Shown: in pieces, positions 16,887 to 23,825 of the stretch
How the letters are laid out: each line of letters opens with the position of its first letter
Numbering within the stretch: the first letter of the stretch is position 1
Assembly (NCBI GenBank): GCA_910577105.1
Contig: CAJTMB010000010.1
Location: 19,910-83,909, forward strand
From: an uncultured Lachnospiraceae bacterium
GTDB lineage: Bacteria; Bacillota; Clostridia; Lachnospirales; Lachnospiraceae
Reading direction: 5' to 3'
DNA: 64,000 bases
Made by a program: the position numbers and the translations under genes
Notes under the pieces: model-generated
The model's database searches: none
The model's input: the letters and a program-made list of their open reading frames with translations, nothing else
What the model was told of the DNA's origin: nothing

Positions 16887-17366
16887 TTATTCCGGATAAA
16901 TCAGGCGGCTGTCGTCTGCTTTGCAGAGGACATTATCCAGGTATTTTGCTGCAAGGTAGTTTGCCATGGGCAGGTTCATATCCAGATAGTTGCCGCAGTC
17001 TTTTGGGGACGCGCCCGGTACTTCATCCTTGTACTCGCGGATAAACTCGTACAATTCCACTATCAGGGGAAGAATATCCTTTGAAGTGTAATCGCCTGCC
17101 AGCAAAAGGTAAAATCCGGTACGGCAGCCCATAGGTCCGAAATATATGGTTTTTTCCTTATATACAGGATGATTTCGCAAAAAAGTAGCGGCAAGGTGCT
17201 CTATGGTATGTACCTCCGCTGTGTTCATAACAGGCTCTTCATTGGGGCTTGTCATGCGCAAATCAAAGGTTGTAATGGTTTCCGCGCCGACTTTGTCCTT
17301 GCGGGAAACATAAACGCCGGGCTGAAGCTTGATATGGTCTATGGTAAAGCTGGTAATTTTTTCCAT
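16887..17366 (-). CDS. luxS: S-ribosylhomocysteine lyase
   Basis: 159 residues, the standard LuxS length from the start at 17366 (MEKITSFTIDH). It has the metal-binding HTIEHLAATFLRN (HxxEH), the catalytic cysteine in GPMGCRTGFYLLLAG, and the C-terminal CGNYLDMNLPMA with the third metal ligand region. It splits S-ribosylhomocysteine to homocysteine and DPD, the precursor of AI-2. First gene of the luxS-mtnN-dapL unit. A longer frame to 17384 adds six residues and has AAAGGA inside it, which serves better as the ribosome binding site of 17366. Confidence 0.97.
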   Translation of the reverse strand: MEKITSFTIDHIKLQPGVYVSRKDKVGAETITTFDLRMTSPNEEPVMNTAEVHTIEHLAATFLRNHPVYKEKTIYFGPMGCRTGFYLLLAGDYTSKDILPLIVELYEFIREYKDEVPGASPKDCGNYLDMNLPMANYLAAKYLDNVLCKADDSRLIYPE

Positions 17367-17448
17367 GATTGTCATTCCTTTCATCAGTTTTTCTACAAAA
17401 TAGAGTAGCGGATTCAGTTGTAAAAGTCAAGAGGCTGCCGTAGGGTTT

Positions 17449-17623
17449 GGCATATTACATGTCGTCTGCCGGTGCGTGCATTTGTTCCAACGGGGGACGT
17501 TCTCACTCCGGTAAAAACGCAGTGGTACATAAGAGGTTATAAAACAACCTCTAAATACCAGCGTTTTTACAGGCCCCCTTATGGAATCAAATGCACGCAC
17601 CGGCAGACGACATGTAATATGCC
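17449..17623 (+). repeat. Hairpin repeat, copy C (103-base core, perfect 36-base arms)
   Basis: Arms 17449-17484 and 17588-17623 are perfect reverse complements over 36 bases and have no evident match to the arms of copies A and B. The core (17485-17587) is again exactly 103 bases. Relative to A, the inner stem AGGAC/GTCCT is replaced by GGGGG/CCCCC, and AC/GT at the next stem by GC/GC, so pairing is kept. It sits between the divergently transcribed luxS and padR genes. Confidence 0.92.
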
Positions 17624-17650
17624 ATAAAAATTTTTATACTTAAATGAGTG

Positions 17651-17687
17651 AATATACCTTGACAGGTGAGGTATATTGATATATAGT
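17651..17687 (+). promoter_or_regulatory. Promoter of the padR operon with overlapping operator-like palindrome
   Basis: TTGACA at 17659-17664 and TATAGT at 17682-17687 are 17 bases apart, a near-consensus promoter. A perfect 8-base inverted repeat (AATATACC at 17651-17658 and GGTATATT at 17670-17677) flanks and overlaps the -35 element. PadR regulators usually repress their own promoters by binding such palindromes, so this is the probable operator (inference). Confidence 0.7.
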
Positions 17688-17712
17688 GTATATCAGAAAG
17701 AGAGGGATGCTT

Positions 17713-18036
17713 ATGTCTATTACATCCGACATTTTAAGGGGGCATACAGATGCCATTATTTTAGCCCATCTTTTGGAGCAGGACAGTTACGGATATCAGA
17801 TTAATAAGGATATCATGAAAAAGACGGACAACAAATATGAATTGAAGGAGGCTACCTTGTATTCAGCATTTAAAAGGCTGGAACAGGCGGGATGCATCAG
17901 GACTTATTGGGGCGATGAAACCGTAGGGGCCAGACGACGTTATTATGCTGTGACGGAAGAAGGCAGAAAAGCTTACCAAATTTACAAGAGGGAGTGGGAG
18001 GAAGCCAAGGCAATGATTGACCAGTTGATAAAATAG
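17713..18036 (+). CDS. PadR-family transcriptional regulator
   Basis: 107 residues with a single winged-helix domain: GHTDAIILAHLLEQDSYGYQ, KEATLYSAFKRLEQAG and the wing RRYYAVTEEGRKAY. It is a short-type (subfamily 2) PadR with little C-terminal helix beyond the domain. Start at 17713 follows GAGGG by 6 bases. It heads an operon with the DUF1700-like and DUF4097 genes, a known arrangement in Firmicutes, and probably represses it through the palindrome upstream. Confidence 0.93.
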   Translation: MSITSDILRGHTDAIILAHLLEQDSYGYQINKDIMKKTDNKYELKEATLYSAFKRLEQAGCIRTYWGDETVGARRRYYAVTEEGRKAYQIYKREWEEAKAMIDQLIK

Positions 18037-18100
18037 CAAAAAAATTTAAAATCCGGAAAAGAAATAATTGTGCCGCCGGTGCGGCAGAGTGGAGGGAAAT

Positions 18101-18778
18101 ATGATTGAAAAAATAAGAAAACATTTTAATGAGCTTTTTGCAGATGCTCCTAAGACAAGAAAAGCGATGGAGATGAAGGAAGAAATGATTCAGAACAGCA
18201 CTGAAAAGTATCAGGATTTGCTGGGGGAAGGGTATTCGGAAGAGGATGCCTATGAAAATGTTATCGGCTCTATCGGGGATGTCACGGAATTGTTTGAGGA
18301 CCTGGAAGAAAAGAATCTGCTGAATTTGTCGGAGAAGGACAGAAAGAAAAAGGCAGTGCTGACATCGGCCGCTGTCGGTATGTATATTTTTGCGGGCTGC
18401 GTCTTTTTCCTGTGCCAGATGCTTGACGGAGTCTGGCGTACGCGCTGGGATTTTTCCACATTGGCGCTGGTTCTGGCGGCAATCTGCTGCATACCGCCGA
18501 CCTGTATGCTGGTCTATGCGTCCAACATGTATCCGGATTACAAGAAAAAAGAAGAGGAAAATATGGTGGAGCAATATAAGGAATCAAAGCACACGAGCAA
18601 CAGGGAAAAGGCAATCAAGGGCTCTGTCAGCACTATTATCTGGACATTGGTGATTGTGTTGTATTTCCTTATCAGCTTTGCTTCAAGCGCATGGTATATT
18701 ACCTGGGTTATCTTTTTAATTGGCGGATGTGTGCAGGCGGTTTTTGAACTTTTGTATAGTCTGAAGCGTGGGGATTGA
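18101..18778 (+). CDS. DUF1700-like membrane protein (permease-prefix/HAAS type)
   Basis: 225 residues. N-terminal helical domain (about 1-75) with the family pattern KEEMIQNSTEKYQDLLGEGY then SEEDAYENVIGSIGD, as in HAAS/permease-prefix and DUF1700 proteins; then four hydrophobic segments (about 88-108, 118-138, 177-197, 200-220) around a charged loop. Such proteins accompany PadR regulators and DUF4097 proteins, and are thought to link membrane state to the regulator. GGAGGG precedes the start. Confidence 0.83.
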   Translation: MIEKIRKHFNELFADAPKTRKAMEMKEEMIQNSTEKYQDLLGEGYSEEDAYENVIGSIGDVTELFEDLEEKNLLNLSEKDRKKKAVLTSAAVGMYIFAGCVFFLCQMLDGVWRTRWDFSTLALVLAAICCIPPTCMLVYASNMYPDYKKKEEENMVEQYKESKHTSNREKAIKGSVSTIIWTLVIVLYFLISFASSAWYITWVIFLIGGCVQAVFELLYSLKRGD

Positions 18779-18794
18779 AAATAAAAGTGACATA

Positions 18795-18931
18795 GAAGCG
18801 AGGTAAAGGTTGAATAAATTGCTCGATAGCAATTTATTCAACCAAGAATTTGTGCCGAAGCGTCACAAATTCCATGATGGCAGAGCAAAATCTGACATTT
18901 TACTCGCCTCCTCAGCGAAAAACGCTTCGGA
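18795..18931 (+). promoter_or_regulatory. Structured leader of the DUF4097 gene with possible pseudoknot
   Basis: Two strong hairpins are visible: a 16-bp perfect stem with a CGAT loop (18808-18843) and a 9-bp stem GAATTTGTG/CACAAATTC (18846-18872) whose 9-base loop CCGAAGCGT is the exact reverse complement of ACGCTTCGG at 18922-18930. That second site lies directly in front of the ribosome binding site GGAGAG. There is no T-run after either hairpin. Pairing of loop and downstream site would bring structure up to the ribosome binding site, suggesting translational control; function is inferred. Confidence 0.6.
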
Positions 18932-18943
18932 ATGGAGAGAAAA

Positions 18944-20092
18944 ATGAAAGCGGCAAAGATTGTACTGATAACGGTTTTATGTGGGTTGATTGTATTTTTA
19001 TGCAGTATTTTGGGGATGGGAATGCGGGGAGGCGGCTCATTTTTGTCCGGCAACGGCGTCAGTATCTTTCCGGAATACGAACTGGTGCAGGAATGGGAAA
19101 TGTCCCCCGATGCCATAACACAGCTGCGTGTAAATTATAATATGAATAATAACGATGTTCTTATATATGAGGGTACAGGGGACAAAATTGTGATACGTGA
19201 GTATGCAAATTTTGAGATGGAAGACAGACAACGCACCATCGTATCTCAGGAGAAAAACGAATTGACAGTGCAGGGAAGGAACCGTAGCTTTATGTTTTTC
19301 TATATTGGAGGAGGCCGTCATGCTTATACGGAAATTTACCTGCCTGAGGGATTTACCCCTGATATGTATATCAAAACCCTGAGCGGTGATATTGTGGCCG
19401 GAAGGGACATTTCGGAGGGAAACAGCTTTGAAGTTTCCAGCACCAGCGGCGATATCCATTTTCAGAATGTGAAAGCGGAAAGCATTGTGGCGTGTTCCAC
19501 CAGCGGCGAAATATATTTTGAAGAAGCTGCGGGTATAATTTCCATGTCCACAACCAGCGGTGATATTGCAGTACAAAAGGCAGTGGGTAATGTTTCCATA
19601 TCCACGACCAGTGGTGAGATTATGCTGCGGGAGGCAGAAGGCAACGTATCGGCATCCACAACCAGCGGTGACATCACGATACAGGGAGGCGGCGGAGAAA
19701 GACATGTCAATTCCACTTCCGGTGAAATCAGGCTGGACGGGGTAAATGGAAAATTTGACTTAAACACGACGAGCGGTGATATTAGCCTCGGGGATGGAAC
19801 AGGATATGGGAAGGTGCATACAATCAGCGGGGAGGTCAGGGTCGGCTTGATTGGCATACAGGGAAATCTTTCTGTCACAACAACCAGCGGCGACGTTTTT
19901 TTGCAGCTCCCGTCCGAAGCGGAATTTGCATTTGATTTTGATTCGGCAAGCGGGGAATGTGAAACCTTTTTTGACGAGGCGCTTTCTTTTAACAAAAAGG
20001 GCACGTCTGCATCAGGCGTCTATGGAAACAGTGCAGATATGGAAGTAAAGATTTCCACAACCAGCGGTGATGTGTGGATTTCGGAAAATTAA
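18944..20092 (+). CDS. DUF4097-family adhesin-like beta-repeat protein
   Basis: 382 residues. N-terminal hydrophobic signal/anchor segment (about 5-25), a linking domain, then from about residue 145 to the end a regular repeat in which TSGDI or TSGEI recurs about every 19-20 residues (TTSGDIAVQKAVGNVSI, TTSGEIMLREAEGNVSA and so on), giving roughly ten turns of a right-handed beta solenoid. This is the DUF4097 architecture. It is the last gene of the padR unit and is exposed outside the membrane if the N-terminal segment is an anchor. Start at 18944 follows GGAGAG by 5 bases. Confidence 0.88.
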   Translation: MKAAKIVLITVLCGLIVFLCSILGMGMRGGGSFLSGNGVSIFPEYELVQEWEMSPDAITQLRVNYNMNNNDVLIYEGTGDKIVIREYANFEMEDRQRTIVSQEKNELTVQGRNRSFMFFYIGGGRHAYTEIYLPEGFTPDMYIKTLSGDIVAGRDISEGNSFEVSSTSGDIHFQNVKAESIVACSTSGEIYFEEAAGIISMSTTSGDIAVQKAVGNVSISTTSGEIMLREAEGNVSASTTSGDITIQGGGGERHVNSTSGEIRLDGVNGKFDLNTTSGDISLGDGTGYGKVHTISGEVRVGLIGIQGNLSVTTTSGDVFLQLPSEAEFAFDFDSASGECETFFDEALSFNKKGTSASGVYGNSADMEVKISTTSGDVWISEN

Positions 20093-20109
20093 AAAGAAAC
20101 AAAAAACAG

Positions 20110-20145
20110 AGGGCAGAACCGATGGTACAGTGGGTTCTGCCCTTT
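20110..20145. terminator. Bidirectional terminator between convergent genes
   Basis: Stem AGGGCAGAACC / GGTTCTGCCCT with T-rich sequence after it on both strands (TTTCC on plus, a longer T-run on minus). It separates the DUF4097 gene from the lipoprotein gene on the other strand. Confidence 0.75.
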
Positions 20146-20158
20146 CCTCTACAATAAT

Positions 20159-20620
20159 TTATTTTACTTTTTCAAAGGTAAGCCTTTCAAATGCGGCTTC
20201 TGCTTCTTCCTGAGATGCAAGACTGGCTATGATAACAGCGGTTTCACTTCCTTTTATTTTGAACAGGAATGTTGTTTCCATCCCTGCGGCTCCGTCAAAT
20301 TGATAGAGATAAAAGTTTGGTGAATCACTGGGCGTTGCTTTCAGGATATCGGCGTCTGACGCCATAATTGCAGCGGCATATGTATCAAATCCGGAGGAGG
20401 TTAAAAACATGCCGTTCAGAACATCTTCATCATCTTTTTGGACCGTAATCATCCCATCTTCCTCCAGTAGGTTGTAGCCCCCGGTTGTATTCAGGGTTAC
20501 CTTAACCGATTCACCGTTTTCTATCTGGAAGGTAAGGGATTTGCCGGTGCTGCAGGCAGTAAATGCAAAAGCCATAAGCATGCACAAAAGGGTTGCAATG
20601 GTAAGTTTTTTCAGTTTCAT
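20159..20620 (-). CDS. Small unknown lipoprotein
   Basis: 153 residues. A lipoprotein signal peptide ends in FTACS, so lipidation at Cys22 is expected. The mature part has no family I recognise; it looks like a compact beta-rich domain (about 30-150) ending in FERLTFEKVK. The start overlaps the end of the interrupted DUF6709-like gene by 4 bases (ATGA), so the two were one operon. Function unknown. Confidence 0.75.
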   Translation of the reverse strand: MKLKKLTIATLLCMLMAFAFTACSTGKSLTFQIENGESVKVTLNTTGGYNLLEEDGMITVQKDDEDVLNGMFLTSSGFDTYAAAIMASDADILKATPSDSPNFYLYQFDGAAGMETTFLFKIKGSETAVIIASLASQEEAEAAFERLTFEKVK

Positions 20621-21744
20621 AATGTATTCTCCTTGTTTAATTTTCTATCCTGATACAGATGGATGAACTCAGGATAATTTTTTTGGTATAAATTCATCAA
20701 TTGGCCGGTGTAGCCAATAATGATAGCGGAATTGGAGGCTGACAGATTTTGTAAAAAGGATTGGCAGCCTTCTTTTGTCGGAATGGAAATGGATTCCTTT
20801 TTCTTGTCATCCGTATAAAGCATAATCATATATGTCGTATTGACGGTTCTACCGTATTTTTTATGCTGGGTTTCATGGGTATAAGCCCAGATTATTTTAT
20901 CCAGCTCTATGGCAAGGGTTTTGGCATTTACCGTAGAAAACAAATACCGCTTTCCTATCTTTATGTCACGGAGAATTTCTCCGGAAGCTTGATAATCGCT
21001 GTCAGCCATTTGAATGTTCATATCACCGCCGGCGCTGAGGGCTTTTACCATTGCTTTTTGATAACCGCCTGTCAAAGCCTTTATCAGCATGTAAAGAGAA
21101 ATAATTAAAAGTTATATGCCGATACAGGTAAAAATACAGGAATTAAAGATAGGACCTGTTGATAATTTGTTTACCGCAATGTAATAGGGAGCGCAATAGG
21201 AATCAAATTGCTCATTGGTATAGTCACCGGATATAAAAAAGTCCTTGTAATAACGCAGCATTTTATCATCCATAGGACGTATTTGACCGCGTAAAGTAAT
21301 GGAAGTACGTAAATCCAATTTATCATAACTGTCAAGAAATTTATAACTATTCTTAATCACGGAGTCCATTTTGTCATAATATTTGGATGGAATCTCAATA
21401 CCCATATATTGAAACCAGAGACTGCTGTCGGCCATATAAGGTTCCAGACCGCCAATCAGAATGACATAATACTTATGCGAACTTCTGCGGGAAACTGTAG
21501 AACCGTATTTGTTTTTGGTGGTGGTAATTTCTTCCATGTAATCGCCGAATGTCAGATTTAAATCAAGTGTGACATACTGACCATCCAGTTCTTCCATAGT
21601 CAGGCTTTCAAAAGGAACCGGACCCTTTAAAACAGTAATGGCATCACGACCCCAAATGCCAAGTAAAATAAAGGCTAAAACCGTCATAATGATAATTCCG
21701 GGCATCACTTTCTTAAGTGATATCTTTTTTAATTCTTTTAACAT
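20617..21744 (-). pseudogene. DUF6709-like membrane protein gene interrupted by an in-frame TAA
   Basis: Two open stretches, 21744-21112 (210 codons) and 21090-20617 (157 codons), lie in the same reading frame, separated only by a TAA at 21114-21112 and seven sense codons. The first stretch has an N-terminal membrane helix (about 14-33) and ends inside a hydrophobic run (CIFTCIGI); the codons after the stop continue it (LLIISLYMLIKAL), so one transmembrane helix is cut in two. The whole would be about 375 residues. This is best explained as a nonsense mutation, with readthrough or a sequencing error as alternatives. DUF6709 is a tentative family name from overall resemblance. Confidence 0.7.
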
Positions 21745-21893
21745 TTTCCGCCCTCTTCTCTTTTGATTGTTTATTTAGATTTTAATATCCTGCAATGATT
21801 CTTTCAAGGTAAATTATCTAACAATCTTAATTGCCCAATATCGGCAAAATTGTTTTATTCTTTCTTTTTATTTTAAGGCCGGTGTAAGTAACA

Positions 21894-21923
21894 AGGGTGT
21901 ATGAATTTTCATCCATACACCCT
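21894..21923. terminator. Perfect hairpin downstream of the reverse rubrerythrin gene
   Basis: AGGGTGTATG and CATACACCCT form a 10-bp perfect stem with a 10-base loop, 37 bases past the rubrerythrin stop on the minus strand. No T-run follows on that strand, so it is at best a weak terminator or a 3' stabilising hairpin. Confidence 0.45.
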
Positions 21924-21959
21924 AAAAATGATGATAACCTTGGTATTAAGTGTTTTTGG

Positions 21960-22499
21960 TTAACCAAAATATCTCTTAAGAAGTCCCTCAAATGCCTTAC
22001 CGTGTCTGGCTTCGTCACGAGCCATTTCATGAACAGTATCATGAATGGCATCCAGATTAAGCGCTTTTGCACGTTTCGCCAAATCAAATTTGCCTGCGGT
22101 AGCGCCGTTTTCAGCGTCAACCCTCATTTCCAGATTCTTTTTGGTGGAATCGGTTACAACTTCACCTAACAGTTCTGCAAACTTAGCAGCGTGCTCAGCC
22201 TCTTCATAAGCGGCTTTCTCCCAATACATACCGATTTCGGGGTATCCTTCCCTGTGGGCAACCCTTGCCATGGCAAGATACATGCCGACTTCCGTACATT
22301 CGCCTTCAAAGTTTGCACGAAGGTCTTTGATGATATCTTCGGGAACGCCCTGTGCAACGCCTACCACATGCTCGGCTGCCCATGTTTTTTCAGCGGACTG
22401 TGCAGTGAACTTTTCAGCGGGAGCATGGCAGATGGGGCACTCAGCGGGTGCAGCATCTCCTTCGTGAACATAACCACATACCTGACATACAAATTTCAT
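21960..22499 (-). CDS. Reverse-type rubrerythrin (rubredoxin domain first)
   Basis: 179 residues. An N-terminal rubredoxin-like iron site (KFVCQVCGYVHEGD with ECPICHAP, Cys4) is followed by a diiron four-helix domain (about 45-178) with FEGECTEVGMYLAMARVA, EEAEHAAKFAELLGEV and EMARDEARHGKAFEGLL. This domain order is that of clostridial reverse rubrerythrins, which reduce hydrogen peroxide with NADH-derived electrons. The other rubrerythrin of the window (53060) has the opposite order. A PerR/Fur gene lies 0.8 kb upstream, fitting peroxide control. Confidence 0.93.
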   Translation of the reverse strand: MKFVCQVCGYVHEGDAAPAECPICHAPAEKFTAQSAEKTWAAEHVVGVAQGVPEDIIKDLRANFEGECTEVGMYLAMARVAHREGYPEIGMYWEKAAYEEAEHAAKFAELLGEVVTDSTKKNLEMRVDAENGATAGKFDLAKRAKALNLDAIHDTVHEMARDEARHGKAFEGLLKRYFG

Positions 22500-22676
22500 A
22501 CTTTTCTCTCCTTTTTTATGTTATCTTTTTTATATAAATTTTCTCTTTCTCCGGAATGTTATGGAACAAAGAAAATTTATGGTTTAAAATTTGAACGTAT
22601 ATTTTCAGGGCTTTTATTTTTTCTTCCACCTGTGCCGCTATTTCCTCCCATTCTGTTTCTGAAATAACGGGACCGG

Positions 22677-23257
22677 TCAGATAAACTGCCGTCCAAGGAG
22701 AAGATATATGCTTCCGTCGATAATTTCTGTAATTGTCAACGACTCAACTCCCCTGGGCTTTGAAAATACAGAATATATACCAAGCAGCGATTCTATTTCA
22801 TCGGAACATACATTATACACATAACTGTCGTAGGATTCCCTGATTACCGCACTGTAAAAGTTATCCGTTATAGTCAGGACGTCGTCTTCCATCGTTATAT
22901 ATATCATATAAATCTCTTCACTGCCGGTTTCGCATATCTGAAATGAGTAATATGGATTACGCCAAATGGATTGCGGTTCTCCCCCGACAAAATCGAAACT
23001 GTAATCGGGATATTTTTCACTTAAATAATCCAGAGACATCCTGTAAAACAGCAGCATTTTTTCCTGAGAGGAAGATAACTCCCCACTTTCTATTTTTTCG
23101 ACATTATAATCTGAGGGAAAAATTTTTAACAGCAGTTCGGCTTCTTCGTCGGTCATTGTCAGTTTTTTTCCGGGCGATTTGCATCTTGCCTATTTCGGAA
23201 AGCACATCCGCTTATGCAAAACATCAGTATTGCAAGTACAAGTAAAAAAATTGTTTT
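22677..23257 (-). pseudogene. Decayed lipoprotein gene (frameshift in poly-A, no start codon)
   Basis: An open frame of 159 codons (23156-22677) looks like a soluble domain but lacks an export signal. Directly upstream, in another frame, is a clear lipoprotein signal peptide (KTIFLLVLAILMFCISGCA, Cys codon at 23206-23204). The two frames meet at a run of seven A (23169-23163 on the minus strand); adding one A would join them as PEKKLTMTDEEAEL. In the signal-peptide frame there is no ATG, GTG or TTG between the fur stop codon and the hydrophobic part. So the gene has lost both frame and start. Family of the domain not recognised. Confidence 0.65.
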
Positions 23258-23656
23258 TTATTGTTCCTTTTCTTTCTCATGGCAGCACCATCCGCATTTG
23301 CCGTAAAAGTACGTGACATGCCCGGCTATTTTTCCGTCAAAGTTTGCATCCGCTATATCTACAATGGATTCAAAGCTTTTCATGTCAAGGTCGATTACCC
23401 TGCCGCATTCGCTGCATACAAAATGGTAGTGGGGAGTGGTATCATAATCAAAATGGTCCACGCCGTCCCCGACACGGAGCCTGGTAATTTCTCCGGATTC
23501 GGCTAGCATGGTCAGATTGCGGTAGACTGTACCGAGGCTGATATTGGGTATCTGCTGCCGAATCGCCATATATACATTGTCCGCTGTGGGATGGTCTTTG
23601 CGGGAGGCAAGATAACGTTTGATTTCTTCCCGCTGCCTGCTGTATTTGGTAGCCAT
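23258..23656 (-). CDS. Fur-family regulator, PerR-like
   Basis: 132 residues: winged-helix domain (about 1-75) with QREEIKRYLASRKDHPTADN and NISLGTVYRNLTMLAESG, then a dimer/metal domain with HYHFVCSECGRVIDLD and the second cysteine pair in GKCGWC, which bind structural zinc. The segment HFDYDTTPHYHF fits PerR-type peroxide sensors better than iron-sensing Fur, and two rubrerythrin genes are in the window, one close by; still, PerR versus Fur is a judgement. The decayed lipoprotein gene follows with no gap. Confidence 0.87.
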   Translation of the reverse strand: MATKYSRQREEIKRYLASRKDHPTADNVYMAIRQQIPNISLGTVYRNLTMLAESGEITRLRVGDGVDHFDYDTTPHYHFVCSECGRVIDLDMKSFESIVDIADANFDGKIAGHVTYFYGKCGWCCHEKEKEQ

Positions 23657-23695
23657 TTCTCCTCCTGATTAAAATTAAGAATCATTACTGTTTTT

Positions 23696-23723
23696 ATTAT
23701 ATAATTTTTTTGTGGTTTGTCAA
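23696..23723 (-). promoter_or_regulatory. Promoter of the PerR/Fur gene with a Fur-box-like sequence downstream
   Basis: On the minus strand TTGACA (23723-23718) and TATAAT (23701-23696) are 16 bases apart. Between -10 and the ribosome binding site (GGAGGAG) lies AGTAATGATTCTTAATTTTA, which resembles a PerR/Fur box with imperfect dyad, suggesting autoregulation. Prediction only. Confidence 0.6.
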
Positions 23724-23786
23724 TAAGTGTTTATACTTTTTTTAGGATAATCTTCTTTTCAGTTAATTCCATTTTGAATTGGAAGA

Positions 23787-23795
23787 TGCTATAAT
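23787..23795 (+). promoter_or_regulatory. Extended -10 promoter of the kinase/regulator pair
   Basis: TGCTATAAT (TG, one base, perfect TATAAT) 31 bases upstream of the kinase start. No good -35 element. Confidence 0.5.
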
Positions 23796-23825
23796 GTCTT
23801 TATTCGAGAAAGGAAGAACACCGGT

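Noticed and set aside
18808..18843. 16-bp hairpin read as a terminator of the DUF1700-like gene
   Set aside because: No T-run follows on either strand and the following gene belongs to the same operon.
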